A stretch of 11,523 nucleotides of DNA from Alistipes sp. UBA928 (lineage in GTDB: Bacteria; Bacteroidota; Bacteroidia; Bacteroidales; Rikenellaceae). The notes under the pieces are model-generated. The model saw only the letters and a list, made by a program, of their open reading frames with translations, made no database searches and was not told the DNA's origin. Every line of letters starts with the position of its first letter. Within the stretch, counting starts at the first letter, position 1. The DNA is taken from contig DBDQ01000116.1 of assembly GCA_002293665.1 (NCBI GenBank), positions 1-11,523 of the forward strand. Reading direction: 5' to 3'. This document shows, piece by piece, positions 1 through 7,286 of the stretch. Both the position numbers and the translations under genes were made by a program.

Positions 1-1697
1 CGGTCGTCGCGCGTGCCGCTCGTCAGGCCATCGGTTTCGTAGGGTGCGAGGTTGGGATTGTAGGGCAGGTTGTCGGTGATGGAACCGGCGTCGCCCAAGT
101 GGTGGTACTGGTGGAGATTGCCCACAACGATGCCGCGCACGGCGTGGCCCACGTTCTCGATCTGCGCCACGAGCGCCAGCGCGCCGTGTTCGATCTGCTG
201 AAGGATGTCGCCACGGCCGTCGGGGTGGTGCAGGTCGGTGTACTGGGTCTTCTGATTGACATAGGTCATGTCGCGCGAGGGATCAAAAATTTCCCATATC
301 AGTACCAGATCGCCAACTACACGGTTGTGCGAACCGGTCTGGATGTCGAAGTCACCGGCGTCGTACCAGCCACCCACGCCGAGGCCCGGAATGCGCTCGA
401 ACGGTTTGTATTTCGTGTCGGTCGACTCGTTCTGTGAGTAGCCGTCGAAGTGGCGGTGGTTGGTGGGGGCCTGCATGGCGTCGTCGCGGTACGGGGTGCC
501 GTGCCAAATGCGGTAGCCTTCGTTGACCGTCATGTGGTCCATCTGGATGGGGAGCCACACGTCGAGCGTGGTGTGCCAGATTCCCTTGTAGACGTCGTTG
601 TCGATCGGGAAGGCGTTGGTCTTCGTGTCGCCGTACTGAATGTAGTAGAGACCCGGTTCACGTACCGAACTGAAGTCGAACGTGACGTAGTTGTAGCGCA
701 GGTATCTTCCCCACACTGTGGCGGGGCCGTTGAGGGCGGGGACTTCGGTGCCGTCGGCCTCGATGCGCCACAGGGTGGCGGTGGTGAGCGGGGTGTCGAG
801 TTTGTCGAGCTCGATGACCGACACTTTCTGCTGTGCGGTGGTGTAGCCTGCCTGCGAGAAGCCAATGTTGGGTTCGCGGGTCCACTCGGGCATGGTGTTG
901 GCCTCCATGTACCACTCCATCACCTTGCCGGTCTGGCCCGTGGGCAGCAGGCTGCGCATGACGAACCAGCCGTTCTGGGCCAGAATACGTCCGTCGAAGA
1001 ACATGATGGGGGCCTCGGAACGGATCGTGATGCGGTGCTCGGGGTCTTCCGGAGCCAGCACGAAGGTGTTACCCTGGGCGATGGGTAGCGCTTCGGGGAA
1101 GTTGCCGTGGCCGCGGTCGTCAAATGTAATGTGGTCGTAGATCTGCTGTATCTTCTCGTTCAGCGGCCTCATGTAGACGTCGCTCGCCGGATAGCGCGGA
1201 AAGATGCCGGGACGGCCGTCGACCATGTAGTTGCTCTCCCAGTAGATGGGCGGCAGGAACTCGAAGTTGAGTCCGGCACGTCCCTCGAGTGCCGCGGGAA
1301 CGGGTTTGTCGAGCCACACCTGCACGAGGAAGCCCTTACCCTGCGGAGTGACCTTGAGCAGAGGGTCGAAATCGAAGTCGGCGTAGCGCAGCACGGCGCT
1401 GATGGTGTTGGTTTCGCGGTCGATGGTCCGGTCTCGGATTTCGGGCACCAGGTCCCACTGTTCGGGGGTGTTGTGGAGTCTCACCGCGCCGCCGATGGCT
1501 GTGCGCACACCGTGGTGGATGAGTTCGATTCCGGCGTTCTTCTCGTCGAAAAACACGGGGCTGTAACGGTTGCTGTACACAAGCACGTTGAGGCCGCGGG
1601 TCTCGAAATAGTCGAGATCGTTGATCTTGAGTTCCTGTGCGGAAGATTTTCCCCAGATTGCAAGCAGGGCGAGGAGCAAATAAAGATTTTTTTTCAT
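1..1697 (-). CDS. Secreted glycoside hydrolase family 9 (endoglucanase-like) protein, C-terminus outside window
   Basis: The frame is open from an ATG at 1697 to the left edge, giving 565 visible residues with no stop. Residues 1-20 form a type I signal peptide (KK, then a Leu-rich core, cleavage probably at SSA/QE), with no lipobox. Residues about 22-270 are a mainly beta region I cannot assign. Residues about 277-370 match the Ig-like domain that precedes GH9 catalytic domains (GFSQAGY start, DFSSVREPGLYYIQYG near its end). The catalytic domain begins near 374 and carries GGWYDAGDF at 442-450; in GH9 the Asp residues of this motif (here D446 and D449) position and activate the nucleophilic water. 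The Glu acid lies in the missing part. The family cleaves beta-1,4-glucans by inversion; the exact substrate (cellulose, mixed-linkage glucan, xyloglucan) cannot be told. It is exported at least to the periplasm. It follows the PPTase gene by 15 nt, after an AT-rich stretch. Confidence 0.85.
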   Translation of the reverse strand, partial: MKKNLYLLLALLAIWGKSSAQELKINDLDYFETRGLNVLVYSNRYSPVFFDEKNAGIELIHHGVRTAIGGAVRLHNTPEQWDLVPEIRDRTIDRETNTISAVLRYADFDFDPLLKVTPQGKGFLVQVWLDKPVPAALEGRAGLNFEFLPPIYWESNYMVDGRPGIFPRYPASDVYMRPLNEKIQQIYDHITFDDRGHGNFPEALPIAQGNTFVLAPEDPEHRITIRSEAPIMFFDGRILAQNGWFVMRSLLPTGQTGKVMEWYMEANTMPEWTREPNIGFSQAGYTTAQQKVSVIELDKLDTPLTTATLWRIEADGTEVPALNGPATVWGRYLRYNYVTFDFSSVREPGLYYIQYGDTKTNAFPIDNDVYKGIWHTTLDVWLPIQMDHMTVNEGYRIWHGTPYRDDAMQAPTNHRHFDGYSQNESTDTKYKPFERIPGLGVGGWYDAGDFDIQTGSHNRVVGDLVLIWEIFDPSRDMTYVNQKTQYTDLHHPDGRGDILQQIEHGALALVAQIENVGHAVRGIVVGNLHQYHHLGDAGSITDNLPYNPNLAPYETDGLTSGTRDD

Positions 1698-1737
1698 GGT
1701 TAATGTAGTTTATTAATAGGTGAATATTGATTGTTCG
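1698..1737 (-). promoter_or_regulatory. AT-rich island before the GH9 gene, candidate promoter/leader
   Basis: These 40 bp are about 28% GC in a window of about 60% GC. They cover the last codons of the PPTase gene and the 15 nt gap before the GH9 start. Such AT-rich leaders are typical of Bacteroidetes genes, which rarely use a Shine-Dalgarno sequence. I do not find a clear TAnnTTTG -7 box, so a promoter is only a suggestion from composition. Confidence 0.2.
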
Positions 1738-2162
1738 GAGGTTATACTTATCACGGCGACCGTGAGGTCGGGGTGGGGCATGAAACGCACGCTGTCCGGT
1801 GGCGGTTTGTGGCCGGTGAGGCTCTCGTATTTGTATCCCGCCTCGTAGGCGCACCACTCCTCGATCGTGGTGAAGCCGTAGCGCGCGGTGACGTTGAAAC
1901 TTATGGCGCGCGTCTTCGGCTCGATGTCGATGGCGCACGGTTCGGGCGACCAGATCACCGCCACCCAGCCGCGGGTGTGCGAGGCGCTTATGAAGCCGGG
2001 GGCGCCTCCGAGCGTCGGGACGCCGGTTTTGCGGTACTCTATTTTCACGTCGCTCCCCAGTTTTTCGCGCACTATGCCGTGCCAGGCAAATCTTTCGAGT
2101 TCGCGGCGAAGTCCCGGGCCCGGAGATGGATCGAGTGGGCGTATTTCAATCCATGTTTCCAC
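1713..2162 (-). CDS. Compact 4'-phosphopantetheinyl transferase superfamily protein
   Basis: A 149-residue protein of the Sfp/AcpS superfamily, which moves phosphopantetheine from CoA to a Ser of carrier proteins. Visible motifs are FISASHT (57-63), AIDIE (77-81) and WCAYEAGYK (103-111). The acidic residues D79, E81 and E107 match the magnesium ligands of the family, and W103 and K111 of the W..KEA..K motif are kept, but the Lys before Glu is replaced by Tyr106. Only 21 residues separate E81 from W103, fewer than in Sfp, and the protein is shorter than the usual 200 or more residues. The start is a GTG at 2162: the frame has a TGA two codons upstream, and the ATG at 2154 is out of frame. It overlaps the gldE end by 17 nt, implying translational coupling; a gldE-PPTase pairing is, from memory, also seen in other Bacteroidales. 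The carrier protein target is unknown, and loss of activity is possible. Confidence 0.75.
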   Translation of the reverse strand: METWIEIRPLDPSPGPGLRRELERFAWHGIVREKLGSDVKIEYRKTGVPTLGGAPGFISASHTRGWVAVIWSPEPCAIDIEPKTRAISFNVTARYGFTTIEEWCAYEAGYKYESLTGHKPPPDSVRFMPHPDLTVAVISITSEQSIFTY

Positions 2163-3426
2163 TCTTCACTACTTTTATTTTCTCGATCCGGCGGCCGTCG
2201 AGCGACAGGGCCGTCAGTCGGTATCCATTGCTCTCGACGCTTTCGCCGCGCTTGAGGAATCCGCGGCGGATTTCGAGCATAAGCCCCGCCAGAGTTTCGG
2301 CGTCGCCGCGCGCGTCGTCGAAGAAATCTTCGTCCGCACCCAGCGCGCGCGTCACGTCGGACAGGTGGGTCTTGCCGTCGAAGATGTATTCGCCGCCCGC
2401 CGTGCGCGTGTAGAATGTGTCGGCGCGGTCGCTCTCATCGGAGATGTCGCCAACGATCTCCTCCAGAATATCTTCGAGCGAGACCAGTCCGCGCGTGGCG
2501 CCGTACTCGTCGACCACGATCGCCACGTGAACCTTGCCTGCCTGGAACTCCTCGAGCAGGTCGTCGATCTTCTTATGCTCGGGAATGAAATGGGCCTCGC
2601 GCACCAGGCGCTGCCAACCGAACTCCGCTCCGGCGGCGATGTGGGGCACGACGTCCTTTATATATAGTATTCCCTCGACATGGTCGATGCTTTCGCGGTA
2701 GACCGGGATGCGCGAGAAGCCCGACTCGACGATCACCCTTTTTACTGCCTCGAAGTCGTCCTCCACGTCGATCGCCACTATGTCGAGCCGCGGGCGCATG
2801 ATCTGGTCGACCTCGCGGCCGGCGAAACTCACTATCCCTTCGAGGATGTGTTTCTCCTCGTCGGAGGTGGCCTGGGTGACATCGAGTGCGTCCGACAGCT
2901 CCTCGAGCGAGAGGTTTTCGCGGCCACGCCCCTTGATCTTCGACCCCGTGGCGACGAGCAGCCATGCAGCCGGGCGGAGTACCACTTTCAGTCCCGACAC
3001 CACGGGTGCGCACGCCCGCGAGAATGTGCGGTTGTTGTAGGTGGCGAAAACCTTGGGCATGATCTCGCCGAAGAGCAGCAGGATGAAGGTGACGATAACC
3101 GAGGTGAAGACGAAAGCCCACAGCGTGGACGAGAACGACACTGTGCGGGCGATGATGAGTGCGCTCAGCAGCACGATGCAGATGTTGACGGTGTTGTTGA
3201 CTATAAGTATCGTTGCCAGCGTGTACTCCCGGTCGCCGAGCAGCCGGTCGATGCGTGCGGCGGCCACGGCGTCGCTCCCCTCGAGCGCCTCCATGTCGGT
3301 GGGCTTGAGCGAGAAAAGCGCAGTCTCGCTGCCCGACGCGAAGGCCGAACAGCAGATCAGCACCAAAAGGCCCGCGAGCATCGCGATAACCCCGGGGGTG
3401 GCGAACATCTGTGGCAGCACTTCCAT
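2146..3426 (-). CDS. gldE: GldE-like CNNM/CorC-HlyC family membrane protein (DUF21, CBS pair, CorC domain)
   Basis: A 426-residue inner-membrane protein with the full domain order of the family. Residues 1-165 are a DUF21/CNNM transmembrane domain with hydrophobic segments near 12-32, 68-94, 102-122 and 140-160 and the signatures SGSETALFSL (31-40) and GEIMPK (120-125). Two CBS domains follow (about 207-265 and 275-332, ending LEDILEEIVGDI), then a CorC/HlyC domain (about 340-416). CNNM relatives are linked to Mg2+ transport or efflux. GldE was named as an auxiliary gliding/T9SS protein in Flavobacterium, but it also occurs in non-gliding Bacteroidetes, so gliding should not be inferred. The ATG at 3426 directly abuts the ftsZ stop (TAG-ATG), so translation is probably coupled to ftsZ. 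The paralogous hemolysin-type CorC proteins are the alternative; the symbol rests on the Bacteroidetes setting and the adjacent PPTase gene. Confidence 0.85.
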   Translation of the reverse strand: MEVLPQMFATPGVIAMLAGLLVLICCSAFASGSETALFSLKPTDMEALEGSDAVAAARIDRLLGDREYTLATILIVNNTVNICIVLLSALIIARTVSFSSTLWAFVFTSVIVTFILLLFGEIMPKVFATYNNRTFSRACAPVVSGLKVVLRPAAWLLVATGSKIKGRGRENLSLEELSDALDVTQATSDEEKHILEGIVSFAGREVDQIMRPRLDIVAIDVEDDFEAVKRVIVESGFSRIPVYRESIDHVEGILYIKDVVPHIAAGAEFGWQRLVREAHFIPEHKKIDDLLEEFQAGKVHVAIVVDEYGATRGLVSLEDILEEIVGDISDESDRADTFYTRTAGGEYIFDGKTHLSDVTRALGADEDFFDDARGDAETLAGLMLEIRRGFLKRGESVESNGYRLTALSLDGRRIEKIKVVKSGNMD

Positions 3427-4806
3427 CTATTCGAACAGGTTGCCTGTTTGAGGTTCCTGTGCCGACTCGCGTTCGAGTGCGGTTTTGCTTGCCGGGCGGG
3501 TGATGGAGATGTCGGTCAGCGATGCTTTGCGGCGTACCCACGCGGGGGTTTTGACAGCGTGCTCGATATTGGAGTAACGGTCGGTGCCTTTCCACTGCAC
3601 GGTGGTGTTTTGGGCCGGCATTACGGGGCCCCGGGGTGGTGGCGGTACCGGTGGCTGATATGCGTCGCGCTCACGCGGGGGGCGAATCACATCGTCCTCG
3701 TTGGGCACGTATATCCTGCCGGGGCCGGTGTAGCCTCCCTGAGTGTAACTTCCCTGGCCGTAGCCACCGTAGGCGCCGTTGCTCAGATCGTCGATGCGCT
3801 GCCTGTCGGCCACGGGGGGCGGTACGGAGAGTATGTCGTTGACCTCGCCGGGGAAACCGGTTGCCACGATAGTCAGCTCCAACTCGGGGCCCAAAGTGGG
3901 TTTGTGGGCCGTTCCCCAAATCAGGTTGGCAGTCCATCCGGTGCTCTCCTGAAGATAGCCGCGTATGGTTCCAGCCTCGCGCTGAGTGACGGGGCGGTCG
4001 CCGTAGCTGATGTTGAGAAGTATGTTTTTGGCGCCCCTGATGTCGCGGTGGTTGAGCAACAGCGAGGTGACCGACGCCTCGACGGCATCTATCGCGCGGC
4101 TCTCGCCGTCGGCCCGCGCCGATCCCATGAACGCGCGTCCGCTGCCTCTCATCACGGTGTTGACGTCGGCAAAGTCGACGTTGACCGTACCGTGGCCCGT
4201 GATGATCTCGGCGATGCCCTTGACGGCTGTGGCCAACACGTCGTCGGCCCTCCAGAAACCCTCGTCGTAGGCGAGGTCGGGGTAGAGCTGGGCGATGCTG
4301 TCGTTGCTCAGCACGAGCAGCGAGTCGGTGTACTGTTTGAGCTCTTCGATGCCTTGGCGGGCCTGTTCGGTGCGAACAAGCCCCTCGTCGGTGAAGGGGG
4401 TGGTGACTATCGCCACGGTGAGTATGTCGAGTTCCTGCGCCGCCTTGGCGATGATGGGGCTCGCGCCCGTGCCCGTTCCGCCGCCCATTCCGGCCGTGAT
4501 GAAGAGCATTTTGGTACCCTCGGTGCGCAGAACGTTGATGATGTCGTCGATGCTCTGTTTGGCGAACTGCGAACCCTTTTCGGGGTTGTTGCCCGCGCCC
4601 AAACCGGGGCCCAACTGCACTTTGATCATCGCGCGGCTGTTTTCGAGAGCCTGTTCGTCGGTGTTGGCGGCCATGAAGGTGACGTCGTTGATACCCAGGT
4701 CGACCATGTGGTTGAGGGCGTTGCCGCCCGCGCCTCCCACACCGGCCACCATGATGATCGACCGCGTTACCTCCTCAAGCGCCAGTTCTTTTATTATTTT
4801 GTTCAT
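3427..4806 (-). CDS. ftsZ: Cell division protein FtsZ (tubulin-like GTPase)
   Basis: A 459-residue FtsZ, which polymerises with GTP into the cytokinetic ring. The GTP-binding fold shows GVGGAGGNA (22-30), NTDEQAL (48-54), the tubulin signature GGGTGTG (108-114) and the synergy loop NVDFADV (209-215), whose D211 and D214 match the hydrolysis residues of the T7 loop. A linker of about 90 residues (330-418) follows, rich in Gly, Tyr, Pro and Gln. The conserved C-terminal peptide is KTPAWVRRK (419-427), the docking site for FtsA and other tethers, but it is not terminal: 32 more residues follow. The loop between NTD and GAGNNPE is four residues shorter than in E. coli FtsZ. The gene begins 12 nt after ftsA and its stop abuts gldE. 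No ftsZ-proximal promoter can be placed, since the gap is too small; any would lie within ftsA. Confidence 0.98.
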   Translation of the reverse strand: MNKIIKELALEEVTRSIIMVAGVGGAGGNALNHMVDLGINDVTFMAANTDEQALENSRAMIKVQLGPGLGAGNNPEKGSQFAKQSIDDIINVLRTEGTKMLFITAGMGGGTGTGASPIIAKAAQELDILTVAIVTTPFTDEGLVRTEQARQGIEELKQYTDSLLVLSNDSIAQLYPDLAYDEGFWRADDVLATAVKGIAEIITGHGTVNVDFADVNTVMRGSGRAFMGSARADGESRAIDAVEASVTSLLLNHRDIRGAKNILLNISYGDRPVTQREAGTIRGYLQESTGWTANLIWGTAHKPTLGPELELTIVATGFPGEVNDILSVPPPVADRQRIDDLSNGAYGGYGQGSYTQGGYTGPGRIYVPNEDDVIRPPRERDAYQPPVPPPPRGPVMPAQNTTVQWKGTDRYSNIEHAVKTPAWVRRKASLTDISITRPASKTALERESAQEPQTGNLFE

Positions 4807-4818
4807 TTCTTCTGCTTA

Positions 4819-6186
4819 TTACAAGTCTTCGTCTCCGTCGAGTGGTTCCGACAGGAATCCTTCGAACCATCTTTTGAGGCCGCCGCTCCTCTCTTTTGTC
4901 CGCTTGGGCTTTTTCTTCGGTTCCTCTTCTTCTTCGGGCTCGGGCTCCGGTTCGGGTTTTGCGTTCGTAGCCGAGGTGGCGGTCGTCGCGCCCGGCCGCC
5001 GGTTGGGGATGTTTATGACAATCCTTGCGGGCGACTCCTCGTCCATTGCCTTGAGCAGCAGTCCTATGACCGTGGCGTGTGCAGGATCCTGGGCAAGGGG
5101 CAGGCTGTCGTCGGCAACCCACACGTCGGGAAGCGCCAGCCTTACGTCCATGCCGGTCGCATCGCGGAAGAGGTCGTCGATGCCGGCCATGCGCGAGCCG
5201 CCGCCCGTGAGCACTATTCCGCCCTTGAGCCGTCCGGTGAAGCCCGAGTCGGCGATCTCCTCGACTATGTAACCGATTATTTCGCGCAGGCGTTGCTCGA
5301 TGATGGTGGCGAGGTTGCGCTGCGAGATCTCCTGTTTTTCGCGCGGCGAGCGTCCCGAGATCGCGATCAGTTTGTCGACCGCCACGTGAGACGCCATTGC
5401 CACTCCGAAGGTGGTTTTGAGCCCCTCGACGTGTTTTTCGAGTATACCCTGCTGGTGGATGTCGCTGTTGATGTCGCCGGTGCCGAACGGGATGCCTCTG
5501 ACGAACCGGACGACGTTGTCGTGCCACACGCACAGGTCGGTGGTGCCGGCTCCGAGGTCGACCACGGCAACTCCCATCTCGCGCTCCTCGGACAGGGTGA
5601 CGGCGCGCGCGCTCGCCACGGGATTGGCGAAAGTTCGGCGCGCACGCACTCCGAGCGCCATGAGCGTCTTTTCGAGCCGGTCGATCAGTGTAGAAGAACC
5701 GAGTACGAAGTTGTATGTCGACGCGAGTTTTTTGCCGAACCGGCCGACGGGATCTTTGACCGTGTCGCGTCCGTCGACCACATACTGCTGGGGGATGCGA
5801 TCCATGATCCTGAGCCCGTCCTCGGCCTGGACGTTGCGCATGCCCTCGTGCAGGGCGTCCATATCTTCCTGGCGAATCTCGCCGTCCGACCGCTCGCCCA
5901 CAAAGACGTAGTAGTCATGGGGAGCGCATCTGATGTGGCGTCCCGAGGTGCCGGTGTAGACGTCGGAGAGATTCATGCCCAACTTTTGCTCGATCTCGCC
6001 GACCGTTGCGCGCACGGCTTCGGAGACATTGGCGCGGTTGGTGATCTCGCCGCGCGTGACCCCCTGGACCGGACGCGAGACGATGTCGGTGAGCACGAGT
6101 TTGCCGTCGGGACCGGCTCCTCCCACAGCGATGGTGACGCTGCCCGAACCTATGTCCATCGCCGCTATGTGATTCTGTTTTTCCAT
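4819..6186 (-). CDS. ftsA: Cell division protein FtsA (actin-like membrane tether of FtsZ)
   Basis: A 455-residue actin-family protein that anchors FtsZ to the inner membrane and signals to the septal synthase. The ATPase motifs are phosphate-1 MDIGSGS (10-16), phosphate-2 VVDLGAGTTDL (208-218) and the adenosine motif GGIVLTGGGSRM (322-333). The 1C subdomain lies between them at about 85-165. After the core come an acidic Glu/Pro repeat (411-422), a basic block (424-431) and an amphipathic helix GGLKRWFEGFLSEP (435-448), the membrane-targeting sequence, with a short acidic end. The ATG at 6186 was chosen because it shares one base with the ftsQ stop (TAATG) and gives the normal N-terminus; a TTG four codons upstream, inside ftsQ, is less likely. 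It is followed by ftsZ after 12 nt, the usual ftsA-ftsZ pairing. Confidence 0.97.
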   Translation of the reverse strand: MEKQNHIAAMDIGSGSVTIAVGGAGPDGKLVLTDIVSRPVQGVTRGEITNRANVSEAVRATVGEIEQKLGMNLSDVYTGTSGRHIRCAPHDYYVFVGERSDGEIRQEDMDALHEGMRNVQAEDGLRIMDRIPQQYVVDGRDTVKDPVGRFGKKLASTYNFVLGSSTLIDRLEKTLMALGVRARRTFANPVASARAVTLSEEREMGVAVVDLGAGTTDLCVWHDNVVRFVRGIPFGTGDINSDIHQQGILEKHVEGLKTTFGVAMASHVAVDKLIAISGRSPREKQEISQRNLATIIEQRLREIIGYIVEEIADSGFTGRLKGGIVLTGGGSRMAGIDDLFRDATGMDVRLALPDVWVADDSLPLAQDPAHATVIGLLLKAMDEESPARIVINIPNRRPGATTATSATNAKPEPEPEPEEEEEPKKKPKRTKERSGGLKRWFEGFLSEPLDGDEDL

Positions 6187-7286
6187 TATTTCGTGCAAAC
6201 TATCTGGTTTTGGTATTTGATGTTAATCACGGAGTAGGCCTCCCATCCCTCGTGCCACAGCGTCCGGCGGTAGAAGAGCCTCAGGTTCTCGAGCCTCTCT
6301 CTTTCGGTGCCGTCCAACTCGCCCAACACCACCGTGTGGTTGCCTGCCCTCGGGATCAATTCCAAATGTGGCTCACGCCACTTCTCCGGGTCTGTTACTT
6401 CGGCTCCCTCCACAACGTTGATCTGAACTATCTGGGCGTTCCAAAAATGGGATGTGCCGATGAATTCCACAAAGTTAGCGAGTTTCGACAAAAAGCGGAG
6501 ACTTTGTTGAGAATTTTTTTCTTTTTCTCGCAGTTCGGCCTCGAGTCGCGCTATTCTTCGCAGTTGTGCGGCGGCCTCGCGCTGCTCTTTTTCGAGCTCC
6601 GCGACGAGGGTGGTATTGGCCGCCTTGAAATTACTGCGACGGTTCTCGCTCCACCATCGGCGGGGGGTGGAGGTGCGAATGGTGCGGATGCGGGCAGTGA
6701 TGGCGGCTGATCGCGATTCGAGCTCGCGCCGCTCGGTGTCGAGTGCCGTGAATCGCGCCAGAAAATCGTCGTAGGCCGTCCTCTGCATCTGTGCGTAACT
6801 ACCCTCGGTGGCGGGGCCGAACGGGAAGGGGATTGTGCCGGTGACGACGGGTGTATGAGCCGTGAATTCGCCCCTGTCGGGAATTATCACCCCATCGTCG
6901 GTGTACCAGAAGCGGTAGCCGTTGTTCGTTCGCACCCTCATGGCGGGTTGCCGCGGGGCGATCCTCACAGTGAGCGCGCCGCCAAGGTCTGTCCAGGCGC
7001 TCACGTGCCTCACCTCGGGACGGGCGGCAAGGTGGAGTTCGATGGTGCGTGTGTCGGTGCTGTCGATGGTGCGGCCGATGGGGTCGATCGCCGCCTCTGA
7101 CAGCCATTGCCGCACCTTTTCGGTCGTCACCACCCTTGAGGCCGTGGTGTCGACTATGGATATGCGGAGGCTCTCGACGCGGATCGTGGAGCGCTGGCGG
7201 TGGGCGTGACGGCCCGCCGCCACCACGTAGACCGCTATGGCGAGCCACATTACTATGGCTATGGTTATGTTCCAGCCTCTATTCAT
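6186..7286 (-). CDS. ftsQ: Cell division protein FtsQ (DivIB) with large coiled-coil insertion
   Basis: A bitopic division protein, 366 residues from the ATG at 7286. Residues 5-25 are the single transmembrane helix, preceded by a very short cytoplasmic end. A POTRA-like domain follows (about 37-109) and then the beta domain, with the Bacteroidetes-type patterns FWNAQIVQINV (281-291) and INIKYQNQIVCTK at the end (354-366). In E. coli the beta domain binds FtsB/FtsL. Family members in this phylum are, from memory, about 240-260 residues long; the surplus is a charged helical segment at about 171-261 containing two helices split by PRRWWSENRR (208-217). Start choice: ATGs at 7307 and 7292 are also in frame. 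I prefer 7286 because it gives a normal 8 nt overlap with murC (ATGAATAG), whereas the 7307 ATG sits in the arm of a palindromic repeat. The 7307 start would add 7 residues. Confidence 0.9.
   Translation of the reverse strand: MNRGWNITIAIVMWLAIAVYVVAAGRHAHRQRSTIRVESLRISIVDTTASRVVTTEKVRQWLSEAAIDPIGRTIDSTDTRTIELHLAARPEVRHVSAWTDLGGALTVRIAPRQPAMRVRTNNGYRFWYTDDGVIIPDRGEFTAHTPVVTGTIPFPFGPATEGSYAQMQRTAYDDFLARFTALDTERRELESRSAAITARIRTIRTSTPRRWWSENRRSNFKAANTTLVAELEKEQREAAAQLRRIARLEAELREKEKNSQQSLRFLSKLANFVEFIGTSHFWNAQIVQINVVEGAEVTDPEKWREPHLELIPRAGNHTVVLGELDGTERERLENLRLFYRRTLWHEGWEAYSVINIKYQNQIVCTK

Noticed and set aside
1..1697. Possible pseudogene or frameshifted gene at the left end
   Set aside because: Reading from the ATG at 1697 gives one uninterrupted frame to the window edge, so the gene is only cut by the window.
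450..1703. Overlapping plus-strand frames between 450 and 1703
   Set aside because: They lie opposite the GH9 frame, which has a signal peptide, an Ig-like domain and the DAGD motif; the plus-strand translations have none.
1336..1938. Minus-strand frame spanning the PPTase/GH9 junction in a third frame
   Set aside because: Arg/His-rich shadow translation; both overlapping genes have real motifs in other frames.
6187..6198. TTG start for ftsA four codons upstream
   Set aside because: The ATG at 6186 gives the normal N-terminus and a typical TAATG junction with ftsQ.
2680..6237. Plus-strand open frame of 1185 codons antisense to gldE, ftsZ and ftsA
   Set aside because: It runs opposite to three clearly conserved genes, its translation is His/Arg/Val/Gly-rich low-complexity with no recognisable domain, and such frames arise from the rarity of TTA, CTA and TCA codons in GC-rich sense genes.
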